A stretch of DNA of 64,000 nucleotides. Origin: Chamaesiphon minutus PCC 6605 (GTDB taxonomy: Bacteria; Cyanobacteriota; Cyanobacteriia; Cyanobacteriales; Chamaesiphonaceae). Each line of letters opens with the position of its first letter. Position 1 is the first letter of the stretch. Positions 9,531 through 19,700 of the stretch are shown here, piece by piece. Where the stretch lies: NCBI RefSeq assembly GCF_000317145.1, contig NC_019697.1:434001-498000 (forward strand). Direction: 5' to 3'. The notes below the pieces were generated by a model. The model did no database searches and was not told the DNA's origin. It saw only the letters and a program-made list of their open reading frames with translations. The position numbers and the translations under genes are program-made.

Positions 9531-10062
9531 GGAAGAAACCAAACCAACCGCTGAAATTGCCCCACCAGCAGCTCCACTTGCCCCGATGGGTCAAGTCTCG
9601 CAATGGCTGACCCAGAATGGCTTTGTAGACCATACAGCCTTGGCTGTGGACGCTCAGGGCGTGGAAGTCATCCGTGTGGAACCGCAATTTTTGCTGCCGA
9701 TTTCGACGGCGTTGTATGCCTACGGATTTAACTATCTTCAGTGTCAGGGTGGTTACGATGCGGGGCCTGGTGACGATTTGGTGAGTTTTTACCACCTGAT
9801 TAAGCTCAGCGACAATGCCATTAAGCCAGAAGAAGTCAGACTTAAGGTGTTTTTATCTCGCGAAAATCCGGTCGTCCCTTCGGTGTACTGGATCTGGCGC
9901 ACTGTGGACTGGCAAGAACGCGAAACCTTCGATATGTATGGGATTGTCTATGAAGGTCATCCTAATCTCAAGCGGTTATTGATGCCCGAAGATTGGGTCG
10001 GTTACCCACTCCGCAAGGATTATGTTTCACCTGATTTTTACGAGTTGCAAGACGCTCATTAA
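9523..10062 (+). CDS. ndhJ: NDH-1 subunit J (NdhJ)
   Basis: A 179-residue homologue of the 30-kDa/NuoC subunit in the hydrophilic arm of NDH-1. The family signature is seen in [19 protein letters not shown] followed by [18 protein letters not shown]. It starts at GTG 9523, with AGGAGG at 9511-9516, overlapping the ndhK stop. The N-terminal 25 residues are Ala/Pro/Glu-rich and poorly conserved, as usual. A hairpin with a T-run directly follows, ending the ndhC-K-J operon. Confidence 0.96.
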   Translation: MAEEETKPTAEIAPPAAPLAPMGQVSQWLTQNGFVDHTALAVDAQGVEVIRVEPQFLLPISTALYAYGFNYLQCQGGYDAGPGDDLVSFYHLIKLSDNAIKPEEVRLKVFLSRENPVVPSVYWIWRTVDWQERETFDMYGIVYEGHPNLKRLLMPEDWVGYPLRKDYVSPDFYELQDAH

Positions 10063-10071
10063 ACCACTCGT

Positions 10072-10097
10072 CCTCGCTACCAAGCGGGGATTTTTTT
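10072..10097 (+). terminator. Intrinsic terminator of the ndhC-K-J operon
   Basis: A seven-pair stem (CCTCGCT with AGCGGGG, one G-T pair) with a 4-base loop is followed by seven T. It sits 10 nt after the ndhJ stop. Confidence 0.85.
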
Positions 10098-10136
10098 AGG
10101 GTAAATTTACTCACATCTTGCACCAATACGGAAAGA

Positions 10137-10195
10137 CTAGTGCTTAGTAGAGATAGTCGGGCACCCTTACGCAATTAATCTGTAGGGGTGCCCCT
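10137..10195. repeat. Dispersed repeat (copy also near 45291-45345)
   Basis: The words CTTAGTAGAGATAGTCGGGCACCC and AATTAATCTGTAGGGGTGCCCC recur, rearranged and slightly diverged, after the tetR gene at about 45291-45345. Within each copy the GGGCACCC/GGGGTGCCC parts can pair. It lies in the non-coding gap between ndhJ and the bilin lyase gene. Confidence 0.6.
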
Positions 10196-10270
10196 GTCTT
10201 GACGCACACAAACGGGAGGGAACCTCCCGTTCGATGCGTCGCTTGTGGGTACCCTGGATCTACACTAATC

Positions 10271-10400
10271 ACTAGTAGTCTACGGCGTAAATAAGGTTAC
10301 TATTTTGGGAGACTCGGAGACTCGGAGACTGGGAGAAAGAAACGGTATCCTCATTTTCGTTGCCTATAACTAGTATGCTTGAACTAGTGCAAGATATGAG
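10271..10400. repeat. Roughly 120-bp dispersed repeat, copy 1
   Basis: Starts at ACTAGTAGTCTACGGCGTAA and runs through TACTATTTTGGGAGACT, a GGAGACTC tandem stretch and GAGAAAGAAACGGTA to GTGCAAGATATGAG. The same arrangement occurs at 41246-41367 on the same strand. A core piece recurs inverted at 52350-52382 and a degenerate one near 13498. No coding frame spans it. It makes up most of the 10063-10488 gap. Confidence 0.75.
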
Positions 10401-10488
10401 TTTATTAAATGCGGGCACGGGGAGCGATCGAGAGAATGGGTGATAGCACAATTTTATCTTTCCCCCGTCTCCCCGTTTCCGTTCGCAC

Positions 10489-11037
10489 CTAGACCCCGAT
10501 CCGTTTTTCTAAATATTGACCGATCGTCACTTGTTCGCCAGCGCGCGAGATAATTGTTTGACGAGTACGATATTTGTCGCCGACTAATTTGATTTCTTCT
10601 TCAAATACCGAATTTTGATATTCCGTTTTCAGGCACATCGTTTCGGGATTGGGGAAATGATAAATAGCGGTAACTGGTTTGGAGGTAGCAAAACCGCGAT
10701 CGCGATAGAGAATATTTCCGCTCGCTCCAAATAGGGTACTACCTTTAGAAGCTTTTTTGCCTGTTACAGAGTCGCGGCTCTCCCAATGAACTTCGCTCCC
10801 ACAGACGAGTGCCAATTCATCCAGCTCGTGTAAGCGAGCTAATTGTTGCAGTTCCACACAGCCAGCTTCGAGAAATTTGACCTCGATCTCGCTGACTACC
10901 TCTTGAGTATCTCCGTGGGGAAGCGTATAGTAGCGGCGTTCGGATAACCAGTTACCAGCCGAGCTGCGAAAAAATTTGGCAACTAGCGATTCTTCGGTGG
11001 TAAATGTAGCTGGTGAATTTTGGATACCTTTAGTCAT
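10489..11037 (-). CDS. CpcS/CpeS-family phycobiliprotein chromophore lyase
   Basis: A 182-residue protein of the CpcS/CpeS lipocalin-like lyase family, which attaches bilins to cysteines of phycobiliproteins. Evidence is the N-terminal FFRSSAGNWLSERRYY block (family: FF..S.G.W.SQR), the HELDE turn, the W near residue 100, and the C-terminal RTRQTI strand of the beta-barrel. ATG at 11037 is chosen because GGAG lies 7 nt upstream; a codon at 11052 would add five residues. The exact substrate cannot be assigned from sequence, and it stands alone with no phycobilisome gene nearby. Confidence 0.75.
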   Translation of the reverse strand: MTKGIQNSPATFTTEESLVAKFFRSSAGNWLSERRYYTLPHGDTQEVVSEIEVKFLEAGCVELQQLARLHELDELALVCGSEVHWESRDSVTGKKASKGSTLFGASGNILYRDRGFATSKPVTAIYHFPNPETMCLKTEYQNSVFEEEIKLVGDKYRTRQTIISRAGEQVTIGQYLEKRIGV

Positions 11038-11424
11038 AAACTCGCTCCGCACGTAATTAGATACACATATTAGGTTTTAGATTCAAAACCTTTAATACTT
11101 CTTAATATAGCGATAATTGCTTCCATTCGACCATAGCAATTGTTACAGAAATTTTGTCGATCGCCTTTTAAGCTAATCCCAGCAACAACTCGAACGATTT
11201 GAGCTGCCAATAGTGAATTGACGGGAGGAACCTAAAAATGTTAATCATCTTCTGAGTGAAAACTAAAACAAAAACCGAAATCGGTACCCTCACCCTAAAT
11301 GTGTCATCGCATATTGATGACATCGCTTTTTAAAAACCAAAATTGTGATGCACTCACAGCTTAAATTCTTACAGTCATGAGTGCGTCCAGACATAGCTCT
11401 ACCATTACATCCCGTCCTCACTAT
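11038..11424. other. Divergent gap between bilin lyase and AMIN/beta-lactamase-fold genes
   Basis: No gene. The region must hold the promoters of both divergent genes. An alternative in-frame ATG for the right-hand gene lies at 11377. An AT-rich stretch near 11270-11345 contains GATGACATCG-type words, but no operator stands out. Confidence 0.4.
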
Positions 11425-12693
11425 ATGAAACTAAATTGGCTCCTCACCGGACTGATTGGCAGCGCGTGCTTATTGCTTGCCGCACCAGCGCAAGCAAGCA
11501 AGTTTACTGGCTGGGAATTCAAACCCGATCGCAATCAATTGAATTTTGGCACCGATACTGGAGTGCAACCCAAAGCCACCTTGCTCGATGGTCCCTACCG
11601 CCTAGTGGTCGATTTACCAGGCACCAAAATGACCGAAGCAACAGTGCGCAAGCAATACGGCGCGGCGGTGCGAGAAGTGCGAATTGCCCAATCTGACAGG
11701 AATACTACGCGCTTGGTGATGGAGTTGGCTCCAGGTTACGGTGTGAGTCCGCAGAATATTATTATTCGCAGCGATATTCCGTCCCGGTGGTCGATTAAAT
11801 TGCGAACGATCGAGCGGGGTGTTTCCACAGCTAGCACGGGTACGATTCAGACAGTCCCGATCGCGCCAATTATCTTTGCTGGGGTGGTGCCCATTGGCAA
11901 GGAAATGACCATTCTCAAGAGCCAAATTAAGGCTCTAGCGGCGAAGTATGGTTCCATCTCGCCAGGGATGTTTTTTATGGAAGTGGAGACGGGCAATTAT
12001 TTAGATATTAATGGGGAAAAGAGTTTTCCAGCGGCAAGTACGATTAAATTGCCCATTTTGATGGCACTGTTTCAAGCCGTCGATGCTGGCAAAATTAAGC
12101 TAGATGAAAAACTGACAGTCAGGCGCGATTTAATTACTGGTGGTTCGGGCAGACTGCAAAATAGTCGTGGAGCCAAATTGAGCGTGTTGCAAACCGCCAC
12201 CAAGATGATCGTCATTAGCGATAATACGGCGACGAATATGATTATCGACAGGTTGGGTGGGCGCAAAGCTCTCAATAGTAAGTTTAAGAGTTGGGGACTG
12301 CGTAAAACAGTTCTCAACCGGATGCTGGGAGATTTTAAGGGCACAAACACGACTAGTCCCGCAGATTTGGTGAGGTTATCAGCATTACTTGCCAAACGCC
12401 AATTAATTACAGAAACCAGCCGCAGCAAAGTTTTAGATATTCTCAATCAAACTGCCAATCGAAAGCTTTTACCCGCAGGTTTGGGTAAAGGTGCCGCAAT
12501 CGCACATAAGACGGGAACGTTGGGACGATTGATTGGAGATGCGGGAATTATTGAGATGCCTAATGGCAAATTGTATTTAGCCGGAATTTTTGTGAAGCGT
12601 TCGTTTAATGATGTGCGCGCTCGCGATTTTGTACAGGCGGTGTCGAAGTTGACTTATAACTATATTAATAATCGACAGGTAAGTCAGAAGTAG
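11425..12693 (+). CDS. AMIN domain plus serine beta-lactamase-fold protein (exported)
   Basis: From ATG 11425 the protein (422 aa) starts with a good signal peptide (KLNWLLTGLIGSACLLLAAPAQA). An AMIN domain (about residues 27-125), known to target cell-wall enzymes to peptidoglycan, is followed by a class-A beta-lactamase-type domain with the SxxK (STIK), SDN (SDNTA) and KTG (HKTGTLG) motifs. The omega-loop between SDN and KTG is short (GDFKGTNTTSPADL) and lacks the ExxxN with the deacylating Glu166 of true class-A enzymes, so a penicillin-binding or peptidase role in wall metabolism is at least as likely as drug hydrolysis. An upstream ATG at 11377 would add 16 residues before the signal. 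Confidence 0.82.
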   Translation: MKLNWLLTGLIGSACLLLAAPAQASKFTGWEFKPDRNQLNFGTDTGVQPKATLLDGPYRLVVDLPGTKMTEATVRKQYGAAVREVRIAQSDRNTTRLVMELAPGYGVSPQNIIIRSDIPSRWSIKLRTIERGVSTASTGTIQTVPIAPIIFAGVVPIGKEMTILKSQIKALAAKYGSISPGMFFMEVETGNYLDINGEKSFPAASTIKLPILMALFQAVDAGKIKLDEKLTVRRDLITGGSGRLQNSRGAKLSVLQTATKMIVISDNTATNMIIDRLGGRKALNSKFKSWGLRKTVLNRMLGDFKGTNTTSPADLVRLSALLAKRQLITETSRSKVLDILNQTANRKLLPAGLGKGAAIAHKTGTLGRLIGDAGIIEMPNGKLYLAGIFVKRSFNDVRARDFVQAVSKLTYNYINNRQVSQK

Positions 12694-12769
12694 GCTTTAG
12701 GCTTTAGGCTTTAGGCTTTAGGCTTTAGGCTTTAGGCTTTAGGCTTTAGGCTTTAGGCTTTAGGCTTTA
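12692..12769. repeat. (TTTAGGC)n heptamer tandem array, about 11 copies
   Basis: Perfect TTTAGGC heptamers begin at the stop codon of the preceding gene. The same unit, inverted as GCCTAAA, forms arrays at 22137-22204 and 24817-24857. This is the class of short tandemly repeated repetitive (STRR) sequence known from cyanobacteria. Confidence 0.95.
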
Positions 12770-12778
12770 GCTATAGGG

Positions 12779-12793
12779 TGGGCACTGCCCACC
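12779..12793. repeat. GTGGGCACTGCCCAC palindrome, copy 1
   Basis: A palindrome (GTGGGCA-N-TGCCCAC) preceded by TAGGG. Identical or one-base variants occur at 24064-24078, 28959-28973, 59756-59770 and 59838-59852, always between genes. Confidence 0.85.
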
Positions 12794-12926
12794 ACATAGG
12801 TTTCAGGTAATTTTCATTCGATCGATAGCTGTACCCATTTACTGACTAAGATCTAGGTGGCTGGCAATGCCCACCCGAAAATTAATAAAAATAATTATTA
12901 ACGATCGATATATTAATTATAAGTTA

Positions 12927-13481
12927 ATGTTTCCAGTTATTAGAATTGCGATTGAGTCAGATTTTGATGGTATCCTCGACCTTCAGTCGCGAAATTTGTA
13001 TAGCAAATTATCGATATCAGAGTTAGAAAATGGCTTTGTAATGACACCTTTTACTCCAGATTTATTAATGAAGTTGCTACTTCAGTCTGGGGTGTTTGTG
13101 GCGGAGGATGCAGGGCATATTGTTGGATATTTGCTAGCGGGAGATTGGGAGTTTTTCTCGCAGTGGGAAATTTTTGAGTTGATGATTTCGCGGTTGCCAA
13201 ATTTAAAATTTGAGGATCGAGAAATTACGCTCGATCGCAGTTTTCAGTATGGGCCGATTTGTATCGATCGAGCAAGCCGTGGAAGTGGTATTTTTCCTCA
13301 GCTATTCGATCTAATGCGATCGAGTTTCGCCCCCAAGTTTCCGGTGGGAGTGACTTTTATTAATAAATTAAATAGTCGATCGTTCGCAGCACATACACGC
13401 AAGCTCGATCTGAAAGTTGTCGATGAGTTTGAGTTTAATGGTAATTCTTTTTATACTTTAGCTTTCTTGACTGCAAATTAG
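12927..13481 (+). CDS. GNAT-fold acetyltransferase-like protein
   Basis: A 184-residue protein with a GNAT-like layout: N-terminal IRIAIESDFDGILDLQ (strand 1, helix 1), the strand VFVAEDAGHIVGYLLAG, and a later acetyl-CoA-loop region YGPICIDRASRGSGIFPQLF, where a degraded RGxG replaces the full Q/RxxGxG/A. ATG 12927 gives the canonical N-terminus; a longer frame from 12867 adds 20 unlikely residues. No operon partner; substrate unknown. Confidence 0.6.
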   Translation: MFPVIRIAIESDFDGILDLQSRNLYSKLSISELENGFVMTPFTPDLLMKLLLQSGVFVAEDAGHIVGYLLAGDWEFFSQWEIFELMISRLPNLKFEDREITLDRSFQYGPICIDRASRGSGIFPQLFDLMRSSFAPKFPVGVTFINKLNSRSFAAHTRKLDLKVVDEFEFNGNSFYTLAFLTAN

Positions 13482-13555
13482 CATCTACTATTCTTGGGTG
13501 TAAATCTAGTTGCTATTTTGGAGGGGAGCGGGGAGCGGGGGGAAATTATTCTTTT

Positions 13556-13625
13556 ATCCATTACCCATTACCCATTACCTATTACCTATTACCCGTCCAC
13601 CCATCCACCCATCCACCCATCCACC
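13556..13625. repeat. Heptamer arrays CATTACC and CATCCAC
   Basis: Tandem 7-bp units shift from CCATTAC/CTATTAC to CCATCCA within one array, in the gap (13482-13742) upstream of the giant kinase. Just before it, GCGTAAAT-like text (about 13498-13525) is a degenerate copy of the 10.3-kb repeat. Confidence 0.85.
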
Positions 13626-13742
13626 CATTCCCCTCAGTAACACATAGAGCATAACTGGGCATATTAAGAGATGAACTGAAGCTTCGACCGAATTGGGGTC
13701 GGGAGCAGGTTGGAATCAATCAGCGATCGCGGATCGGGAATT

Positions 13743-16700
13743 ATGACGATGAGTGGCTTTAACTTTCACCTGAGTGGGTATCATCCGATCGAGGAGTTGT
13801 ATCGCGATGCCAAAACTGTAGTGTATCGGGCGATCCGCATGGGACAGGAGCTGGGGGCGGAGTCCGATCCTGTAGCGATTAAGATTTTGGCATCGGTATA
13901 TCCCACCGCACGCGAGTTGCAGGATTTTCGCCATCAATATGCGATTCTCCAGGGGAGCGACTTGCTCCCGATCGTGGAAGCGAGTCAAGACAGAGGCTCC
14001 ACCACCGCCAAGGAGTTAGATCTGTCGGGGATCGTGCGCGTGTATAGTTTGGAGACTTACGATCGCGGTTATGCGCTGGTAATGGAGGATTTTGGGGGGA
14101 TATCTTTAGAGCGGTATCGATACCAGGTGGGTGAAGTCGTTGAAGGTGTGCATTATTTAGCCGTCAGTGATGTCCTGAAGATCGCAATTCAAATTGCCGA
14201 TACATTGCACGCACTCGGACAAAAGCGGCTCGTACATAAAGATCTCAAACCTGCGAATATTCTAATTAATCCGACTACCCAACAGGTGAAGCTGATTGAC
14301 TTTAGCATTGCGTCGCTGTTGGAGCGAGAAACTCCAGAGTTGCTGAGTCCAGATTTATTGGCAGGAACCTTGGCATATATGCCGCCCGAACAAACGGGAC
14401 GAATGAATCGGGGCATCGATTATCGGAGCGACTTTTATGCGGTGGGTGTGACTTTATACGAACTGCTGACGGGTAGATTGCCATTTGAGGAGCGCGATCC
14501 GATCGAGTTAATCCACGCTCATCTCAATCGGGCAGCAGTAAGTGTCGATCGAGTCAACCTCACCGTACCATCCGTTATCGCTCAAATCGTGGCCAAACTG
14601 ATGGCCAAAAATGCTGAAGATCGATATCAGAGTGCTTTAGGACTTAAGTATGACTTGAAGCAGTGTCTCAGCCAATGGCAAGCGACGGGAACGATCGCGA
14701 AGTTTGAATTGGGCGAGCGGGATCTGAGCGATCGGTTTGTAATTCCCGAACATCTGTATGGGCGCGAATCGGCGATCGCCACTTTGATGGCTGCTGTTGC
14801 TGACATGGCGGCGGGGAGTAGCGAATTGGTATTGGTGGCGGGAGGTTCGGGGATTGGCAAAACTGCTGTTATCAATGAAGTCCACAAACCGATAACTCGT
14901 CATCATGGCTATTTTATTAGAGGCAAATTCGACCAATTCAATCGCGATCTGCCGCTGTGGGGTTTCGTCTGCGCCTTGCGGGACTTAATTGGGCAACTAA
15001 TGAATGAAAGTGACGCGCGATTGGCAGCCTGGAAGAGTCGGATTTTGACAGCAGTGGGCGACAATGGCAGGGTACTATGTGCAGCTATTCCAGAGCTAGA
15101 AAGGATTATCGGCTGTCAACCACCCGTGACGGAGCTATCGGGAACCGCAGCCCAAAATCGCTTTAAGTTGTTATTCCAAAAAGCGATCGAGGTATTTGCC
15201 CAGCCAGAGCATCCATTGACGATTTTCTTGGATGACTTGCAGTGGGCAGATTCGGCGTCTTTAGAGTCGATCGAATTGTTGCTGCAAGGGACGGGACATT
15301 TATTGATTGTCGGAGCGTATCGGGACAATGAAGTCTCACCCAGCCATCCATTGATGTTGACAGTTGCCAAATTGCCAGAAGCTGGACAGAATGTGCGCAC
15401 TATTACTTTAGCACCCCTAACTTTCGACGATACCGATCGATTGGTGGCGGATACTCTCCGTTGTTCGCCGCACCGCGCGCAACCGCTAACCGAATTAATC
15501 TATCTCAAAACTGAAGGCAATCCTTTTTTTATTATCCAGTTTCTCAAGGCATTACACGCCGATGGCGAGATTTGGTTTAACGCTAAAGGCTATTGGGAGT
15601 GCGATATCTTGCGGGTACAAGCTTTGGCACTGAGCGATAATGTGGTGGAATTTATGGCAGCACAGTTGCAAAAATTGCCCCCAGCCACCCAGAATCTGCT
15701 GAAATTAGCCGCTTGTATCGGTGAAAAGTTCGACTTGGAGACACTATCGATCGTCTCCGAACAGTCTACAGCGGACACAGCTACAGCACTCTGGGAGGGA
15801 TTGCAAGCTGGGTCGATCTTGCCTAGTAGTTACATATACCAATTCGATCGGGATTTACAGGATTCACAAGATTTACAAGATTACGCTGGTGCGAGTCACG
15901 ATCCCGATCCTCTCCACTCCCCCACTCCCCGACTCCCCCACTCCCCGACTCTCCCACTCCCCGCTCCACTCTTCCGCTTCCTCCACGATCGCGTTCAGCA
16001 AGCTGCGTACTCGTTGATTCCAGAGAGTCGGCGACAACAAACGCATTTACAGATCGGGCGGTTATTGCTCGCTCATGCGTCAGAGCGACAGCCGTTGGCA
16101 AAGTTGTTTGAGATTGTCAGTCATTTTAATAAAGCGATCGGTGCGATCTCGGAACCGTCCGAACGCGTGCTGGTGGCAGAATTGAATCTCCAGGCGGCGT
16201 GTAAAGCTAGAGCTACCAATGCTTATGGTGCAGCCTTTAGTTATGCACAGATCGGTACGGAGATTTTGGGTGTTTCGGGATGGACGCAGCAATATCTGTT
16301 GACGCTAGCACTCCATGAAACCTTAGCGGATGCGGCGTTACTCAGCGGTGACTTGGAATCGGTGCCTAGATTAGTGCAAATTGTTTTGGAGCGGACGCGA
16401 ACGCCGATCGATCGAGTCAAAGCTTATGAAACGACGATCCATTTTCATGCGATCCGCCAGCAGCACCAAGCGGCGGTTGCGCGGGGATTGGAAATTCTGC
16501 ACCAGTTGGGCATTAAGTTATCGCCAACACCCGATCGATTGACGATTGTTAGGGAATTAGCGAAAACGAAGCTTGCTTTAGCTGGCAAATCCGATCGACA
16601 ATTGTTAGATTTGCCCCAGATCGACGATCCGGTAAAGATGGCGAAGCTGCGGATCTTAGATTTGATGCAGGCTCCCGCTTTTTTCTGTTCTCAAGAATTG

Positions 16701-19700
16701 ATGGCAGTATTGAGTATGGTCGGGATTCGGCTGACTTTACTCGATGGCAATAGCCCTTGGGCGGCGAGTTTTTATGTTACATATTGCATTGTCATATCTG
16801 GATTGGGCGAATTAAAACAGACTTATCGGCTGGGGCAATTGGCAACGATTTTAGTCGATCGATTTGGGCATCCATCGATTTCGGCACGAGTCAAAGTAGT
16901 TGCGGCTTGGTATACAAAACCTTGGCAAGAGCGATTGCGAACTACAATTCCACTGTTGGATGAGAGTGTGCGCATGGCGATGGATAGTAGCAATCTTCAG
17001 TATATCGGCATCAATGCTGGTGTCTCGATCGCGACGAGATTCTACGCTGGCATTCCTTTAGATGAGTTAGTCGATCGAATTGAGCCGTTAGAAAAATTAA
17101 TCGTTATATCTAAGGATGAGAATAGCCAACAGTTTTTCGATTTGATGCGCCAAACGATCGAGAATTTACACATCCCATCCACTCGACCGATCGATATTTT
17201 CAAGGGGCAAGATGAGCTGTCATTAGTATCTCAATGGCAAGCTAAAAATGAAGCCATTCTGTTATCGACGATGTATGGTTTTCAAACTTTACTGGCTTAT
17301 CACTTTGAAGATATTTCTGCCGCGCTCATCTATGCAAACGCTCAATTACCTTATGAATATTCTGCCAAAGGTGGTTATTCGATCGCGCGGATTTGGCTAT
17401 TCGATGCTCTTACACGCTTGGCATCGTATCCCCAACAAGCCGAGCGAATTCAAAAACAATTACTCCAACGCGTCGATGAGACTCAGAGCGAGTTAGGCAA
17501 ACGAGCGCGCTTGATGCCTGCTAATTTTCAACATCAGCACGATCTGGTGGCAGCCGAAAAATGTCGGGTATTGGCAGATTTTACCCAAGCGATCGAATTA
17601 TACGATCGGGCGATCGCCAATGCTAAGGCAAATGAGTATCTACAAGAAGAAGCCTTAGCTAACGAATTAGCGGCGAAGTTTTATCTCGATTGGGGTAAAG
17701 TCAAAATCGCAGCGGTGTACATGCAGGATGCCTATTATTGCTATGCGCGTTGGGGTGCTAAAGCCAAAACTAATGACTTAGAACGCCGCTATCCTCAACT
17801 GCTTGCGCCGATCCTGCAAGCACAGCAGCTAGAATTTAATTCCCTGTGTACCCTAGCCAAAATTACCAATTCGTCCGATCTCGCTAGTTGTCAAGGTGCA
17901 ACTTTAGATTTGGTTTCGGTAATTCAATCGGCTCAAGCTCTATCTGGCAACCTCGAACTCGAAGAACTGATCCACCAACTGAGCCAAGTCATCCTCCAAA
18001 ATTCTGGTGCTCAAACCTGTATCTTGGCGTTGCCCGATCGTCAGGATAACTGGCAGATTCGTTCGATTTCCACTCTCAAGGCTGCGGAAATTGCCACTAC
18101 AGCCCTGTGTCCGGCACTGATAAATAGCGACGCATATCCAGCTAACCTAATTTATTGGATTAAAAATACTCAAGCTACTGTCGTCTTCGATGCCAGACAA
18201 CCATTAGAGGTGCCCGATCTCTACTTGCTCAAACATCAGCCGCCCAGTGTATTGGCATTGCCGATCGTCAAGCAGGACATGGTTTTGGGCGTATTGTATC
18301 TCGAACACCGCCAGATCCCCGATTTATTTACAGATAACCACAAAACTGCGATTTCGTTTTTGTGTACCCAAGCCGCGATCGCGCTCCACAACGCTCAACT
18401 CCACGAATCTGTCGTCCAACGTTCTGCGGCGATCGAAGCATCTTTAGATGGCTTTGCGATCCTCGATGGCGGTCGCTTTATTTATGTCAATCAGAGCCAT
18501 ACCGAGATGTTTGGCTATAGCGTCGCCGAAATGCTCGATCGAGATTGGCAGTGTCTCTATTCACCTGCCCAAATTCAAGAGTTTGAAACCACTGCCTTTC
18601 CTGCTGTCGGCACATCACGGCAATGGCGTGGCGAAGCTGTCGCGATTCGCAAGGATGGTAGCACTTTCAATGAAGAAGTAACTTTATTTTTGCTTGACAA
18701 CGGGCAACTAATCTGCATCTGTCGAGATATTACCGATCGAAAATCGATGGAAATCGCCCTGCGCGAATCAGAAGAACGATATCACCAACTCGTCTCCAAT
18801 GTACCGGGCGCGCTCTATCAGTTTGAGGTTACCGCTGAGGGTACTCATCGACTCAATTATGTAAGTGCCAGATTTTACGAAATCTTTGAGATTTTGCCGG
18901 ATGTAGTAGTGGACGATCTTGCGGTCTTGTTAGCCCAAATCTTACCAGCAGACCGCCCTAGCTTCGATCGATCGATTAAAAAGGCCACTAAATTGGGCAA
19001 GTCATGGATGTGGCAAGGACGCATCTCTACCCCGACAGGGAAAACCAAATGGATTCGCGGCGAATCCCGACAGATCGATACTCCCAATGGCACATTGGCG
19101 CAGCCTCTGGGCGAAAGAATGGTATGGGATGGGATTTTGGTAGATGTGACCGAACAGCAAGCCGCTTTACACGAACGCCAGCTCGCTGAAATCGCCCTGC
19201 GTCAGTCCGAAGCTCGCTACCAGAAGTTAGCAGATAATATTCCTGGCGTTATCTATCAATTCCGATTGGCTCCAGATGGACACCTCAGTTATCCATATAT
19301 GAGTTCGGGCTGCTGGGATCTATTTGAAATTTCCCCCGCAGCAGTCATGGCTGATGCCAACTCTCTGTTGAAGATGATGCATCCAGGGGATGCGCTAGAT
19401 TATCACAGTACGATGGTAGAATCTGCCCAAAATCTAACGCCTAAATTTTGGGAAGGTCGAGCAATCCTAAATTCTGGAGAGATTAAATGGATTAAATGCG
19501 TCTCCCGTCCAGAGCGACAACTCGATGAGTCGATTGTCTGGGATGGGGTATTGTTAGATATTACCGCCCAAAAAGCCGCACAACAAGAACGCCAACGCCA
19601 AGAAGATGCCCTCCAAGCGATCGTATCTTGGTCGGCGGAGGGCAAGACGGGGATCGATTTTTATCAAGCCTGCATTCGCTATCTCGCCGACAGCTTTGGC

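Noticed and set aside
11425-12693. Calling this gene a class-A beta-lactamase resistance gene
   Set aside because: The Glu166/omega-loop is missing and an AMIN domain is present, so a wall-associated role is at least as likely.
12692-12769. Tandem array considered as a CRISPR or telomere-like structure
   Set aside because: Units are 7 bp with no spacers and no cas genes nearby; it is a short tandem repeat array of the STRR type.
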